Shown here: piece after piece, positions 8,891-19,129 of the stretch
Layout: each line of letters opens with the position of its first letter
How positions within the stretch are numbered: position 1 is the first letter of the stretch
From: Agarivorans albus
Lineage (GTDB): Bacteria; Pseudomonadota; Gammaproteobacteria; Enterobacterales; Celerinatantimonadaceae
DNA length: 64,000 nucleotides
NCBI RefSeq assembly: GCF_019670105.1
Contig: NZ_AP023032.1
Span: 499,501 to 563,500 of the forward strand
Direction: 5' to 3'
Notes under the pieces: generated by a model
Databases searched by the model: none
What the model saw: only the letters and a program-made list of their open reading frames with translations
Told to the model about the DNA's origin: nothing
Program-made: the position numbers and the translations under genes

Positions 8891-10276
8891 TCAGTTGGTT
8901 TCGGCGAGAGGCTCGGTAGTTAGGTTACGTAGCCATTTTTTCTGGTTCATGCGCCAAAAACACAACATAGCTTTAAATACTTCTTCACTTAATGCGATAC
9001 AGAAGGCGGTGATTAAGCTTACATCGAACACAAAAATGGCAATAGAAGTAAGCATTAAACCCACACCCCATTGGCAGAATGTATCCGACATTAAGCAAAA
9101 GCTATTGTCGCCGCCGCTGCGCAAAATACCGTTAATTAGCACCATGTTAAAAATGCGTAGCCAAGTAGAGGCTGCCAGCACTAACACTAATTGTTGGGCA
9201 AGTTGCAAAGTTTCTGACTCTAAAGCGCCAAACAAGTTCAATAAAGGATAGCTCAATAACCAAATAGCAACACCAATACCAATGGCGGCAATAGGGCTAA
9301 CTAACAAGGCTAAGCGTGCATCTACCCAAGCTTGGTTAAATTGGTTAGCCCCCAATTTGTTGCCCACCATTATTGAGCAAGCTGCTGAGAATCCCATGAA
9401 ACACGAGATGGCGATACCTTCTATTGGGCTAATTAGGCTCATAGCCGCCAATGCGTTCGTTCCCAATTGACCATACAAGGTGGCAAATACAAATACACCG
9501 CTCGACCAAATACTAAAGTTAATCACTAGTGGCACAGCAAGCTTGGCGTATTTGATTAGCTCAGCTTGTTTAAACTGCCAAAAACCAATTAAACATACTT
9601 TTAGTAATGGGTGTTTTTGCCACCAAAGGCTGGCCCACAATACAACGAGTTGCAGTAAACGTGCGATAACGGTAGCAACACCTGCGCCTACAATACCCAT
9701 AGCTGGGATCGAGCCAAAACCAAAAATTAATACTTGGTTAAGCGCGATATTGGCGACCACAGCAAAAACACTAATGTACAGCGGCAGCTTGGTATTGCCG
9801 CTAGCACGTAGTGCAGACTCAAACACAATCACTGGCAAGGTGAACAGAATCATCAAGGCGGTTGCGCGAATATAATCGCTGCCAATAGCAACTAAATGCG
9901 CATCGCTGCTGCCCCATTGCATAATGGTGCTAGGGCTGAAAAGCATGAAGGCTAAGGTTGCCAGGGTAAAAATAAGTCCAGCATAAAAAGATAAAGCCAC
10001 AGTGCGGCCAATGGCTGTCCAGTTTTTAGTGCCCCAGTGTTGCGCACTTAAAATGGCGCACGCTGTCGAGAAGCCATTTAAGATTACGATTGCCACAAAG
10101 AATGCGCGACCGGCATAACCTACTGCGGCGACTTCGGCATCACCTAAAGTGGCAACCATTAGTACGTCTACTAAGCCTAATAAGCTTAGTAATACTGCTT
10201 GTAAAGATATTGGCCAAGCTAGGCGCCAGAACTGCTCTAGCCATGAGCGATTCAAAGTAATAGGAGATGCGTACAT
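8891..10276 (-). CDS. MATE-family multidrug/cation antiporter
   Basis: The 461-residue integral membrane protein has about 12 hydrophobic segments in two similar halves. The N-half motif SLLGLVDVLMVATLGDAEVAAVGYAG is typical of MATE exporters of the NorM/DinF superfamily, which expel cationic drugs in exchange for Na+ or H+. The second half repeats the pattern around ALAAMSLISPIEGIAISCFMGFS. It is divergent from an AraC-type regulator gene with 142 bp between the starts, so that regulator is a plausible controller. The exact substrate cannot be read from the sequence. Confidence 0.88.
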   Translation of the reverse strand: MYASPITLNRSWLEQFWRLAWPISLQAVLLSLLGLVDVLMVATLGDAEVAAVGYAGRAFFVAIVILNGFSTACAILSAQHWGTKNWTAIGRTVALSFYAGLIFTLATLAFMLFSPSTIMQWGSSDAHLVAIGSDYIRATALMILFTLPVIVFESALRASGNTKLPLYISVFAVVANIALNQVLIFGFGSIPAMGIVGAGVATVIARLLQLVVLWASLWWQKHPLLKVCLIGFWQFKQAELIKYAKLAVPLVINFSIWSSGVFVFATLYGQLGTNALAAMSLISPIEGIAISCFMGFSAACSIMVGNKLGANQFNQAWVDARLALLVSPIAAIGIGVAIWLLSYPLLNLFGALESETLQLAQQLVLVLAASTWLRIFNMVLINGILRSGGDNSFCLMSDTFCQWGVGLMLTSIAIFVFDVSLITAFCIALSEEVFKAMLCFWRMNQKKWLRNLTTEPLAETN

Positions 10277-10418
10277 AACAACCTCAAAATGTGACTTGCA
10301 TCAGATAAAAGCTATCTAGTTATAAGTGGTGGTAAATAATTATGGGCGCGATACTATCTTATATATTGGGCTTTCCACATAATTGAAGCTATCAAAAATA
10401 TGTTCAAAACTATCATTT

Positions 10419-11261
10419 ATGGCTGAGCAACATTGGCAAGATAAGTTCGAGATAGGCCCCGCCTGTGTTGAGCGCTTTTTAACCACCGAACGATTTTCAG
10501 AGTTAACTAAATTGCAGATTAACTTATCTGGGGTGTCGTATTTGCGAGGTGAGTACTTTGTTAGCCGCAAAGCTCCACAGGAACACACTTTGTTGTTTTC
10601 TATGGCGGGAGCGGGCAGTTTACATACTTCAGAGTTTAGTCAGCGCTTGGGACCAAACGACTTTGTTATTTTGCCTGCTGGGGTTAATTACTCGCTCAGC
10701 TTGGCTAGCCACTTTTGGCGGCATAATTGGTTTCAGTTTTCTTCAGACATTAGTTGGTATCGCTTTCCCAAAAACGCCAAAGTATTGAAAATCAACTCTA
10801 GTCAAAATATTGATAAGTGCATGAAGTTGTTATTGGATGAGGAAACTAAAGCCAAGGCAGATCCTCTAGTAGAATCGGCCTTAACCCAACTTATCAAACG
10901 CTATTTATTGCAGTTGCTTAAGCCGCTAAAAAATGCCGAGCCAAGCCCATTGCACAAACTAGAGCAGCAATTGCGCTCTTCTTTACACTATCCATGGACA
11001 GTAGCCGAGATGGCGCAACGTTTGTCGGTATCGGAAGCGCACTGCTATCGCTTGTTTCAGCAAGAGTTTAAATGCAGCCCCAAGCAGTATCTAAGCCGTT
11101 TACGTTTGGAGCATGGCAGTTATTTGCTGCGCGAAAGCCGCTGGTCGATAGACGTGATCGCCAGTCAACTAGGTTACCAAGATGGTTTTGCCTTTGCGCA
11201 TCGCTTTAAGAAAAGCTTTGGGGTTTCTCCTGGACGTTATCGGCGCAGCTTCAACAAATAA
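10419..11261 (+). CDS. AraC-family transcriptional regulator
   Basis: The protein of about 280 residues has an N-terminal cupin-like sensing domain, with PQEHTLLFSMAGAG and FVILPAGVNYSLSL, and a C-terminal double helix-turn-helix. The latter includes TVAEMAQRLSVSEAHCYRLFQQEF and IDVIASQLGYQDGFAFAHRFKKSFGVSPGRYR. Such proteins bind a small ligand, often a sugar, and activate nearby genes. The ATG at 10419 is chosen over the TTG at 10383, since the domain starts soon after it; neither has a strong ribosome-binding site. The divergent neighbour is the MATE exporter. Confidence 0.88.
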   Translation: MAEQHWQDKFEIGPACVERFLTTERFSELTKLQINLSGVSYLRGEYFVSRKAPQEHTLLFSMAGAGSLHTSEFSQRLGPNDFVILPAGVNYSLSLASHFWRHNWFQFSSDISWYRFPKNAKVLKINSSQNIDKCMKLLLDEETKAKADPLVESALTQLIKRYLLQLLKPLKNAEPSPLHKLEQQLRSSLHYPWTVAEMAQRLSVSEAHCYRLFQQEFKCSPKQYLSRLRLEHGSYLLRESRWSIDVIASQLGYQDGFAFAHRFKKSFGVSPGRYRRSFNK

Positions 11262-11286
11262 CAACTAGCTGGATTGGTGGTGCGCC

Positions 11287-11937
11287 TTATTTACTCATGC
11301 TTTGCAAGCTGGCGGCTATTTTTGCACTGCTTACTCGCTTAAAGGTGTCTAAAGTGAGTGAAGCGACTTGCTGCAATTGTTTTTCTGTTGCGCCATTGGT
11401 GGAGTGAACATTTAAACCTTGTAACACAGTTGCCAAGTAGTGGGCTAGCGCTTCTGGGTCGGCATCGGCGGTGAGATCTTTTTCTTCTTTGGCGCGCTCG
11501 AAACGTTGCTGTAAGGCAACGCTGCCTTGGGCACGACGTTCCTGCAAGGCTTGTTTAATGGTGCTTGCAGACTCACTACACGACAGAGCACCTTGCACAA
11601 TCACACAGCCTTGCGGCTGCGAGGGATCGCTTAAATTGGCCACTGCACCTTTCAACATGTAATCCACTACGTCGTAAATGGTATCTTGCTCAAGGGCGGG
11701 ATAGAAATAGGCTTGAGGACGAGATTCGTAAAGCTCTATGGCCTGCAAAAATAACTGTTCTTTATTGCCAAAAGCCGCATACATACTGGGTTTATTAATG
11801 CCCATGGCTTGGGTTAAATCATTTAACGATGCCCCTTCGTAGCCTTTTTGCCAAAATACTTCTAAGGCTTTTTCTAGCGCTTGGTTTGCGTCAAAGCTGC
11901 GTGGACGACCAATGTGAGAACAGCACTTGGGGGACAT
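11287..11937 (-). CDS. TetR-family repressor, likely local regulator of the adjacent RND pump
   Basis: The 216-residue protein has an N-terminal TetR helix-turn-helix (about residues 12-58) containing GRPRSFDANQALEKALEVFW and LNDLTQAMGINKPSMYAAFG, and a helical ligand-binding C-terminal domain. It is divergent from the membrane-fusion and RND pump genes, with 182 bp between start codons. Two similar palindromes in that gap (12005-12016 and 12056-12067) are candidate operators. By analogy with other efflux-linked TetR proteins, ligand binding would relieve repression. Inducer and operator are inferred. Confidence 0.88.
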   Translation of the reverse strand: MSPKCCSHIGRPRSFDANQALEKALEVFWQKGYEGASLNDLTQAMGINKPSMYAAFGNKEQLFLQAIELYESRPQAYFYPALEQDTIYDVVDYMLKGAVANLSDPSQPQGCVIVQGALSCSESASTIKQALQERRAQGSVALQQRFERAKEEKDLTADADPEALAHYLATVLQGLNVHSTNGATEKQLQQVASLTLDTFKRVSSAKIAASLQSMSK

Positions 11938-12004
11938 TTTTCTACCTCAATTTATCATTAAACTGATCATAGCTAAGCCACTCAGACCTGTCTAGATATT
12001 TAAA

Positions 12005-12067
12005 TACCACTTGGTACAAAAAGATCTTGATCTCGATCATACTTCGTGATTAATATACCAGCCAGTA
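12005..12067. promoter_or_regulatory. Two TACCA-N2-YRGTA palindromes, candidate TetR operators
   Basis: TACCACTTGGTA (12005-12016) is a perfect 5-bp-arm palindrome. TACCAGCCAGTA (12056-12067) is a close second copy; both are followed by CAAAA. Centres are 51 bp apart, about five helical turns, inside the TetR/efflux divergent promoter region. They fit paired binding by a dimeric regulator. Confidence 0.6.
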
Positions 12068-12119
12068 CAAAACAAAATATCATCCATATATCAATTTATC
12101 ATCACTTGAGGGAACGAAG

Positions 12120-13343
12120 ATGGCATCAGTTTTTGATCTAACAAAACTCATCGCAGTAAGTGCTTTAAGCATTTTCCTAGTGGCTTGCGGAAAACCGGAA
12201 GCTGCGACCAATCAAGCACCTCCACCACCAAGTGTAGATGTAGCCGAAGTATTGCTTGAACGCATTACCGAAACCGATGTGTATACCGGTCGCCTGCAAG
12301 CACCACAAACCGTGATGGTGGTGCCGCGAGTATCGGGCTACATCGAACAAGTGCTGTTTAACGAAGGTAGCTTGGTAGAAAAAGGTGAAGTGCTGTTTAA
12401 AATCGACAGCCGCATTTTTGCCGCCGAAGTGGCTCGCCTAGAAGCTGAACTTCAAAGTGCTAAAAGTAGTTTAGAACTGGCGCGAAAAGGGTACAAGCGG
12501 GCCCAAGCCTTGAATAAGCAAAACGCCATTTCTGATGAAATTTTAGATAATCGCTTTTCGGCGCGAGAACAGGGCGCAGCGGCAGTGGCATCGATTACTG
12601 CAGCCTTATCGCGAGCTCGCTTGGATTTAGACTTTACCGAGGTGCGCGCTCCTATTAGCGGTCGAGTGTCTAACGCGCTAATCACCGAGGGTAACTATGT
12701 AAACCTTGGCGCTAGCCAGCTTACTCGTATTGTGTCTACCCAGCATATGCATGCCTACTTTGATGTAGATGAGCAAAGCTTTTTGAAATACCAAGAGTTA
12801 AGCAACGTATTGCCGCTGCAAGGCGCGCAAGAAACTGTAGCGGTAGTGCAAATGGCTTTGGCTGATGAGCAAATATTTAAGCACTTGGGCCAGATAGACT
12901 TTATCGATAATGCTGTTGCCAGCGGCACCGGTACTATCCGTTTACGTGCCAGCTTTGGTAATCCTAGTGGGGAATTACTGCCAGGTATGTTTGCCCGTTT
13001 ACAAATTGCAGGAAGTAGTTCTTATCAAGCGGTATTAATTGATGACAAAGCAGTCGGTACCGACCTAAATAACAAGTTTGTATTGGTATTGGACGAAAAC
13101 AACCAAGTGCAATATCGCCCGGTAGTATTAGGTGAGCGAATTAATGGCTTGCGGATTGTTTCCCAAGGTTTATCGGGTTCAGAGCGAATTGTGGTTAACG
13201 GTATTCAGCGGGTACGGCCGCAGATGCAGGTAACGCCAATTGCCACCGCGATGGCTAGCGAAGAGGTTGTTTCTGCCTTGCGTGAGTCTCAACAGTTACT
13301 TGACCAACAACATCAGCAATTAAGCCTTAACGCTAAGTTGTAA
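12120..13343 (+). CDS. RND efflux periplasmic adaptor (membrane fusion) lipoprotein
   Basis: The 407-residue protein starts with a lipoprotein signal ending in LVAC-GK, so it should be acylated. The adaptor segments are present in order: TVMVVPRVSGYIEQVLFNEG (lipoyl-like half), a helical hairpin at about residues 105-165, the second lipoyl half around FTEVRAPISGRVSNALITEG, then beta-barrel and membrane-proximal domains. It bridges the RND pump to an outer-membrane TolC channel. A GAGGGAACG ribosome-binding site precedes the ATG. The pump gene follows after 23 bp. No outer-membrane channel gene is present here, so one encoded elsewhere is needed. Confidence 0.94.
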   Translation: MASVFDLTKLIAVSALSIFLVACGKPEAATNQAPPPPSVDVAEVLLERITETDVYTGRLQAPQTVMVVPRVSGYIEQVLFNEGSLVEKGEVLFKIDSRIFAAEVARLEAELQSAKSSLELARKGYKRAQALNKQNAISDEILDNRFSAREQGAAAVASITAALSRARLDLDFTEVRAPISGRVSNALITEGNYVNLGASQLTRIVSTQHMHAYFDVDEQSFLKYQELSNVLPLQGAQETVAVVQMALADEQIFKHLGQIDFIDNAVASGTGTIRLRASFGNPSGELLPGMFARLQIAGSSSYQAVLIDDKAVGTDLNNKFVLVLDENNQVQYRPVVLGERINGLRIVSQGLSGSERIVVNGIQRVRPQMQVTPIATAMASEEVVSALRESQQLLDQQHQQLSLNAKL

Positions 13344-13366
13344 GTTCAACAAGGATAGATTCGCCC

Positions 13367-16300
13367 ATGTTTTCTCAGTTTTTTATTAAACGGCCGATTT
13401 TTGCGGCCGTTATATCGCTGCTGATGTTTATTGGCGGTGCCATTGCCGTATGGCAATTACCCATTACCGAGTACCCAGAAGTGGTGCCACCAACAGTAGT
13501 AGTTACAGCTAACTACCCTGGGGCAAACCCTAAGGTGATTGCCGAAACCGTGGCTTCACCGCTTGAGCAAGAAATTAACGGTGTTGAAGACATGTTGTAT
13601 ATGTCTTCTCAGGCCACCTCTGACGGGCGCATGACGCTGACCGTTACTTTTGCCATTGGCACCGATATCGACCAAGCTCAAACGCAGGTTCAAAGCCGGG
13701 TTGATCGCGCCACACCGCGTTTGCCCTTAGAAGTGCAGCGCTTAGGTATTGTGACCGAAAAGTCATCACCAGATCTTACTATGGTGGTTCACCTTAGTTC
13801 ACCAGAAGATCGCTACGACTTATTGTACCTGTCCAACTATGCGGCGCTTAATGTTAAAGACGAGTTAGCCCGAATTGAAGGTGTGGGTGCTGTGCGTTTG
13901 TTTGGTGCGGGTGATTACAGCTTAAGAATTTGGCTAGACCCTAACAAAGTGGCAGCTCTAGGTTTAAATCCAAACCAAATTATCGCCTCAATTAGAGAGC
14001 AAAACCAGCAAGCCGCTGCCGGTAGTTTGGGCGCACAGCCTAGCGGTGAGTCTGATTTTCAGATTTTGATCAACGTGAAGGGGCGCTTAAGTACTACTGA
14101 AGAGTTTGAGAACATCATCATTAAAGTGGGCGAGCAAGGCGAAGTTAGCCGCTTGCGAGATGTTGCTCGGGTTGAGTTGGGTGCTAGCAGCTATGCATTG
14201 CGCTCGTTACTCGACAACAAGGATGCAATTGCCATTGGTGTGTTTCAAGCATCTGGCTCGAACGCTATCCAGATCTCTGAAGATGTACGTGCGCGTATGG
14301 CCGAGTTAGCGAAAAGCTTTCCGGAAGGTCTAAACTACGACACCGTTTACGACCCAACCGTGTTTGTGCGTGGCTCTATTGAAGCGGTAGTTAAAACCTT
14401 GTTTGAAGCGGTACTACTAGTGGTATTAGTGGTGGTGCTGTTCCTACAAACTTGGCGCGCTTCTATCATTCCATTAGTGGCAGTACCGGTTTCTTTAGTC
14501 GGTACCTTTGCCTTTATGCACCTTATGGGTTTCTCGCTCAATGCCTTGTCGTTATTTGGTTTGGTATTGGCGATTGGTATTGTGGTGGATGATGCCATTG
14601 TGGTGGTGGAGAACGTAGAGCGAAATATTGCTGAAGGTTTAAGCCCGGTAGCGGCTACCCAGCGCGCCATGAAAGAGGTGACGGGGCCAATTGTGGCAAC
14701 TACCTTAGTATTGGCGGCAGTGTTTATTCCTACTGCTTTTATGTCTGGCTTAACCGGACAGTTTTACAAGCAGTTTGCCTTAACCATTACTATCTCTACC
14801 TTTATTTCAGCGATTAACTCATTAACCTTGAGTCCTGCTTTGTCTGCTTTGTTGCTAAAAGGTCACGACGAACCGAAAGACCGTTTAACTCGCATTATGG
14901 ACAGCTTGTTTGGCAGGTTTATATTTGTGCCGTTTAACCGCTTATTCAATAAAGGTGCCAATGTATATGGCGGCATCATCAAAAAGACAATTCGCTTGTC
15001 GGCTTTGGTAGGCATTATTTATGTGGGTTTATTAGGGCTTACGGCTTATCAATTTGACACCACTCCTACTGGCTATGTGCCAGGGCAAGACAAACAATAC
15101 TTAGTGGCGTTTGCTCAGTTGCCTGATGCTGCCTCTTTAGAGCGCACCGAAGCGGTAGTGAAAAAAATGTCTGAGATTGCCTTGGCACAACCTGGGGTTG
15201 AACACGCTGTGGCGTTTCCTGGCTTAAGCATTAACGGCTTTACCAACAGCCCAAACAGCGCGATTTTGTTTACACCTTTGGCCGATTTTGACCAACGCCA
15301 AGACCCTAGCCTTTCGGCTAATGCCATCGCTGGTGCGCTTAACCAACAGTTTGCTGGTATTCAAGAAGCCTTTATTGCGATATTCCCACCACCGCCGGTG
15401 CAGGGGTTAGGCACTATTGGCGGCTTTAGATTGCAAATCCAAGACCGCGCAAACCTTGGTTATGAAGAGTTGGCCAATGTCACCATGCAAGTGATGCAAA
15501 AAGCTTGGGCAACACCGGCACTTACTGGCATTTTCTCTAGTTACCAAGTAAATGTGCCGCAGCTTGATTTGGATTTGGATAGAACCAAAGCCATGCAACA
15601 AGGGGTGGCGATAGATGAAGTATTTTCTACCTTGCAAGCTTACATGGGGTCAACCTATGTAAATGACTTTAATAAGTTTGGCAGAACTTATCAGGTGAAC
15701 ATTCAAGCCGATGAGTCCTTTAGGCAATCGCCAGAGCAAATTAGCCAACTTAAGGTGAGAAATGCCGATGGTGCGATGATCCCGCTAGGCTCCTTTGTTG
15801 ATGTCTCTTATGTGGCGGGCCCAGACCGAGTGATGCACTACAACGGCTATACCACTGCCGAGATCAATGGTGGGCCAGCGCCGGGTTATAGCTCCGGTGA
15901 AGCGCAGGCTGCCATCGAGCAGATTTTGGCGGAAACTTTGCCCATCGGCATGACCTTTGAGTGGACCGAGCTTACCTATCAACAAAAGCTGTCGGGTAAT
16001 ACTGCAATGCTGATTTATCCCTTGGTGATTATTTTGGTATTTATGGTGTTAGCTGCTCAGTACGAGAGCTTGCGTTTGCCAATGGCGATTATTTTAATCA
16101 TTCCTATGACCTTGTTATCGGCCATTAGTGGGGTATTGCTTTGGGGTGGAGACAACAACATCTTCACTCAAATTGGTTTGATTGTATTGGTAGGCTTGGC
16201 TACCAAGAATGCCATTTTAATTGTCGAGTTTGCTAAGGAGTTACAAGACCAAGGTCGCACAGTTATGGAAGCGGTATTAGAAGCTTCACGCTTACGTTTA

Positions 16301-16546
16301 CGGCCAATTCTAATGACCTCTATCGCCTTTATTATGGGGGTTGTGCCAATGGTGTTTTCTACTGGTGAAGGGGCAGAGATGCGTCAAGCTATGGGCGTGG
16401 CGGTGTTCTCTGGCATGATTGGGGTTACCATTTTTGGATTGCTACTTACCCCACTATTTTACTACTTGCTTGCAAAACGTAACCCTAAAACCAGTGAGCA
16501 AGCCGAGCCGCTGGCGCTAGACGCTGATATATTGGCTGCTAAGTAA
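13367..16546 (+). CDS. RND multidrug efflux pump, HAE1 family (AcrB/MexF-like)
   Basis: This is the 1059-residue inner-membrane proton-driven exporter of a tripartite efflux system. The N terminus FFIKRPIFAAVISLLM and the GLVLAIGIVVDDAIVVVENV segment of TM4 are diagnostic. The paired Asp residues (about D408/D409) and the Lys in VGLATKNAILIVEF (about K947) form the proton relay seen in AcrB. Two large periplasmic porter regions lie between TM1-2 and TM7-8. The length matches the family. It is cotranscribed with the adaptor gene and probably repressed by the divergent TetR protein. Substrates cannot be assigned. Confidence 0.95.
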   Translation: MFSQFFIKRPIFAAVISLLMFIGGAIAVWQLPITEYPEVVPPTVVVTANYPGANPKVIAETVASPLEQEINGVEDMLYMSSQATSDGRMTLTVTFAIGTDIDQAQTQVQSRVDRATPRLPLEVQRLGIVTEKSSPDLTMVVHLSSPEDRYDLLYLSNYAALNVKDELARIEGVGAVRLFGAGDYSLRIWLDPNKVAALGLNPNQIIASIREQNQQAAAGSLGAQPSGESDFQILINVKGRLSTTEEFENIIIKVGEQGEVSRLRDVARVELGASSYALRSLLDNKDAIAIGVFQASGSNAIQISEDVRARMAELAKSFPEGLNYDTVYDPTVFVRGSIEAVVKTLFEAVLLVVLVVVLFLQTWRASIIPLVAVPVSLVGTFAFMHLMGFSLNALSLFGLVLAIGIVVDDAIVVVENVERNIAEGLSPVAATQRAMKEVTGPIVATTLVLAAVFIPTAFMSGLTGQFYKQFALTITISTFISAINSLTLSPALSALLLKGHDEPKDRLTRIMDSLFGRFIFVPFNRLFNKGANVYGGIIKKTIRLSALVGIIYVGLLGLTAYQFDTTPTGYVPGQDKQYLVAFAQLPDAASLERTEAVVKKMSEIALAQPGVEHAVAFPGLSINGFTNSPNSAILFTPLADFDQRQDPSLSANAIAGALNQQFAGIQEAFIAIFPPPPVQGLGTIGGFRLQIQDRANLGYEELANVTMQVMQKAWATPALTGIFSSYQVNVPQLDLDLDRTKAMQQGVAIDEVFSTLQAYMGSTYVNDFNKFGRTYQVNIQADESFRQSPEQISQLKVRNADGAMIPLGSFVDVSYVAGPDRVMHYNGYTTAEINGGPAPGYSSGEAQAAIEQILAETLPIGMTFEWTELTYQQKLSGNTAMLIYPLVIILVFMVLAAQYESLRLPMAIILIIPMTLLSAISGVLLWGGDNNIFTQIGLIVLVGLATKNAILIVEFAKELQDQGRTVMEAVLEASRLRLRPILMTSIAFIMGVVPMVFSTGEGAEMRQAMGVAVFSGMIGVTIFGLLLTPLFYYLLAKRNPKTSEQAEPLALDADILAAK

Positions 16547-16572
16547 CACAGACAGTGGCAATTACTCTAAAG

Positions 16573-16602
16573 CGCCGTTACAGATTATGTAGCGGCGTTT
16601 TT
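16573..16602 (+). terminator. Terminator after the RND pump operon
   Basis: A 9-bp stem with one G-T pair (16573-16581 with 16589-16597) is followed by a T-run. It lies just past the pump stop and before the convergent rhodanese gene. Confidence 0.8.
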
Positions 16603-16613
16603 GTATTGGGTGT

Positions 16614-16976
16614 TCAATGACTCTTTGAGGCGAGCATTTCCTTTAAGCCGCCACCGTTTACCACCTGCTGGTAACCCATAGCTTGTAATACTTGTAAGGC
16701 GTAACCAGAACGATTACCCGAACGACAATAAACCACGATAGGCTGGCTTTTATCTTTGGTGATGGCGGTGATCTGCTGGGCAATCACGGTGTGCGGAATG
16801 TTTTGTGCGTTACTCAAGTGCCCTTGGCTAAACTCTCCTTCGCTGCGAACATCAATGAGTATTGCGTGTTGCTGCTCTACACTTTGCCAAGCAAGGTCGG
16901 AGCGCTCTGAAGCGTGAGCTTGTGACAATAGACCTATAAAACCGCAAAGCACTAGGCTTTTAAGTACATTAATCAT
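16614..16976 (-). CDS. Exported single-domain rhodanese (PspE-like)
   Basis: The 120-residue protein has a Sec signal peptide (cleavage probably after AHA, about residue 22) and one rhodanese domain. DVRSEGEFSQGHLSNAQNIP gives the CDC25-like entry, and the active-site loop VVYCRSGNRSGYA holds the catalytic Cys. Periplasmic PspE-type rhodaneses transfer sulfane sulfur from thiosulfate to acceptors; the natural acceptor is not known. The gene stands alone, convergent with the RND operon. Confidence 0.88.
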   Translation of the reverse strand: MINVLKSLVLCGFIGLLSQAHASERSDLAWQSVEQQHAILIDVRSEGEFSQGHLSNAQNIPHTVIAQQITAITKDKSQPIVVYCRSGNRSGYALQVLQAMGYQQVVNGGGLKEMLASKSH

Positions 16977-17137
16977 CTTCTTCTCATCCTTGTTCAGAAG
17001 TTAGCGTGGTGATGTGAAATTGCTTAATAGTGTATCGGTAATTGATGACGAAATTCTTGATCTGGTTAAACGATTTTTTAAGCTTGCTGTTAACTTTTGG
17101 ATACAGATAGATACCAAGTTGCATAATTTTGGTCAGA

Positions 17138-17165
17138 AAAAAGCCGCTAACTAAAGCGGCTTTTT
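17138..17165. terminator. Terminator after acs
   Basis: An 11-bp stem (17138-17148 with 17155-17165) has a 6-base loop and A/T-run flanks. It lies immediately beyond the acs stop on the minus strand. Confidence 0.88.
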
Positions 17166-17176
17166 GGTTTTAGCAG

Positions 17177-19129
17177 TTAAGCTGCATTCGATTTTTCTTC
17201 TATCAGCTTATCAACCACCGATGGATCCGCTAGGGTCGAAGTATCACCTAGAGAGTCGGTCTCGTTGGTGGCAATCTTACGCAAAATACGGCGCATAATT
17301 TTGCCTGAACGGGTTTTAGGTAAAGCCTCTGCCCAGTGTAAAATGTCCGGTGTGGCAATTGGACCAATCTCTTTACGTACCCAGGCTTTCACTTCTTTAT
17401 GTAGTTCAGCGCTGGCCTCTTCACCGGCATTAAGGGTGATGTAAGCATATATGCCTTGGCCTTTAATTTCATGAGGAACACCTACCACTGCAGCCTCTGA
17501 AATTTTAGGGTGGGCAACCAGTGCGCTTTCAATTTCGGCGGTACCCATGCGGTGGCCACTTACATTTAGTACGTCATCTACGCGACCGGTAATCCAGAAG
17601 TAGCCATCTTCATCGCGGCGAGCGCCGTCTCCGGTGGTGTAGGTTCCAGGGAAGGTTGAAAAGTAGGTTTGCTCAAAACGCTCGTGGTCACCATAAACGG
17701 TGCGCATTTGTCCTGGCCAGCTGTCTTTAATAATCAGGTTACCTTCGGCAGCGCCTTCTAGCACATTACCTTCGTTATCTACTAGGGCTGGTTGCACGCC
17801 AAAGAATGGGCGAGTTGCCGAGCCAGGTTTAAGTGCGGTTGCTCCTGGTAGCGGAGTAATTAAAATACCGCCGGTTTCGGTTTGCCACCAAGTGTCTACA
17901 ATTGGACAGCGCTCGTCACCAATGGTGCGGTAATACCATTCCCACGCTTCCGGGTTAATCGGTTCACCTACCGAGCCCATAATCCGCAGGCTACTGCGGC
18001 TGGTACCTTGCACGGCGGCATCACCTTGCGCCATTAGGGCGCGAATAGCGGTTGGAGCCGTGTATAAAATCGTCACTTGGTGTTTGTCACATACTTCGCT
18101 CATACGTGCTGAGGTAGGGTAGTTAGGCACACCTTCAAACAAGATGGTGGTCGCACCATTGGCTAATGGCCCGTATACCAAGTAACTGTGGCCAGTAATC
18201 CAACCGACATCGGCGGTACACCAGTATATGTCGCCTGGATGATAATCGAATACATACCTAAAGGTCATTGTGGCGTAAAGCAGGTAACCACCCGTGGTAT
18301 GTAATACGCCTTTAGGTTTGCCGGTGGAGCCAGAGGTATAAAGGATGAACAGCGGGTCTTCGGCATTCATTGGTTCTGGCGGACAATCGGCCGCTTGGTT
18401 TTCGGTAATGTCGTGCCACCATACATCGCGGTTGGCATTCCAGTTTACTTCACCGCCGGTACGTTTTAGTACCACAACACTTTTAACAAACTCACAGTCT
18501 GGGTTTTCTAAGGCTTGGTCTACGTTGGCTTTAAGTGGTACGCCACGCCCGCCACGAACACCTTCGTCGGCAGTAATCACGTATTTAGAATTTGAATCAA
18601 TAATGCGACCCGCTAGTGCTTCTGGAGAGAAGCCGCCAAATACAATCGAGTGCACCGCGCCAATACGGGTACAAGCCAGCATGGCCACAGCTGCTTCTGG
18701 TACCATTGGCATGTACAAACATACTACTTCACCTTTTTTAACGCCTTGCTGTTTAAGCGCGTTAGAGAACTTACAAACTTGTTGGTACAGTTCGTTGTAA
18801 GTGAGTTTGCTGTCTTCTTCTGGGTTGTCGCCTTCCCAAATAATTGCTACCTCGTCACCGCGCTCTTGAAGATGACGGTCAATACAGTTGGCACTTACGT
18901 TTAGCAGGCCATCTTCAAACCATTTGATGCTCACATGACCAGGGTCGTATGAGGTGTTTTTTACTTTAGTATAAGGCTGGATCCAATCGAGTAACTCGCT
19001 ACCGTGCTTCCCCCAAAACTGATCAGGCTGGGTGATAGATTCTTGATACATATCTAGATATTGCTGATCGTTTAGTAAGCAGTTGTCTGCAATGTTAGCT
19101 TTAACGGGGTACAGCTTTTGTTCACTCAT
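17177..19129 (-). CDS. acs: Acetyl-CoA synthetase
   Basis: This 650-residue AMP-forming enzyme converts acetate, ATP and CoA to acetyl-CoA. The adenylation motif [16 protein letters not shown], the [11 protein letters not shown] core motif, the [20 protein letters not shown] hinge and the C-terminal [11 protein letters not shown] are present; the Lys in the last is the known acetylation switch in characterised Acs. The length matches E. coli (652). In vibrios and pseudomonads acs is activated by CrbSR-type systems; crbS and crbR homologs lie 5-13 kb away in this window, which makes that regulation likely. Confidence 0.98.
   Translation of the reverse strand: MSEQKLYPVKANIADNCLLNDQQYLDMYQESITQPDQFWGKHGSELLDWIQPYTKVKNTSYDPGHVSIKWFEDGLLNVSANCIDRHLQERGDEVAIIWEGDNPEEDSKLTYNELYQQVCKFSNALKQQGVKKGEVVCLYMPMVPEAAVAMLACTRIGAVHSIVFGGFSPEALAGRIIDSNSKYVITADEGVRGGRGVPLKANVDQALENPDCEFVKSVVVLKRTGGEVNWNANRDVWWHDITENQAADCPPEPMNAEDPLFILYTSGSTGKPKGVLHTTGGYLLYATMTFRYVFDYHPGDIYWCTADVGWITGHSYLVYGPLANGATTILFEGVPNYPTSARMSEVCDKHQVTILYTAPTAIRALMAQGDAAVQGTSRSSLRIMGSVGEPINPEAWEWYYRTIGDERCPIVDTWWQTETGGILITPLPGATALKPGSATRPFFGVQPALVDNEGNVLEGAAEGNLIIKDSWPGQMRTVYGDHERFEQTYFSTFPGTYTTGDGARRDEDGYFWITGRVDDVLNVSGHRMGTAEIESALVAHPKISEAAVVGVPHEIKGQGIYAYITLNAGEEASAELHKEVKAWVRKEIGPIATPDILHWAEALPKTRSGKIMRRILRKIATNETDSLGDTSTLADPSVVDKLIEEKSNAA

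Noticed and set aside
8826-9251. 141-codon open frame opposite the MATE gene
   Set aside because: It lies antisense within a well-supported membrane-protein gene and its product is a low-complexity Ser/Asn/Lys shadow.
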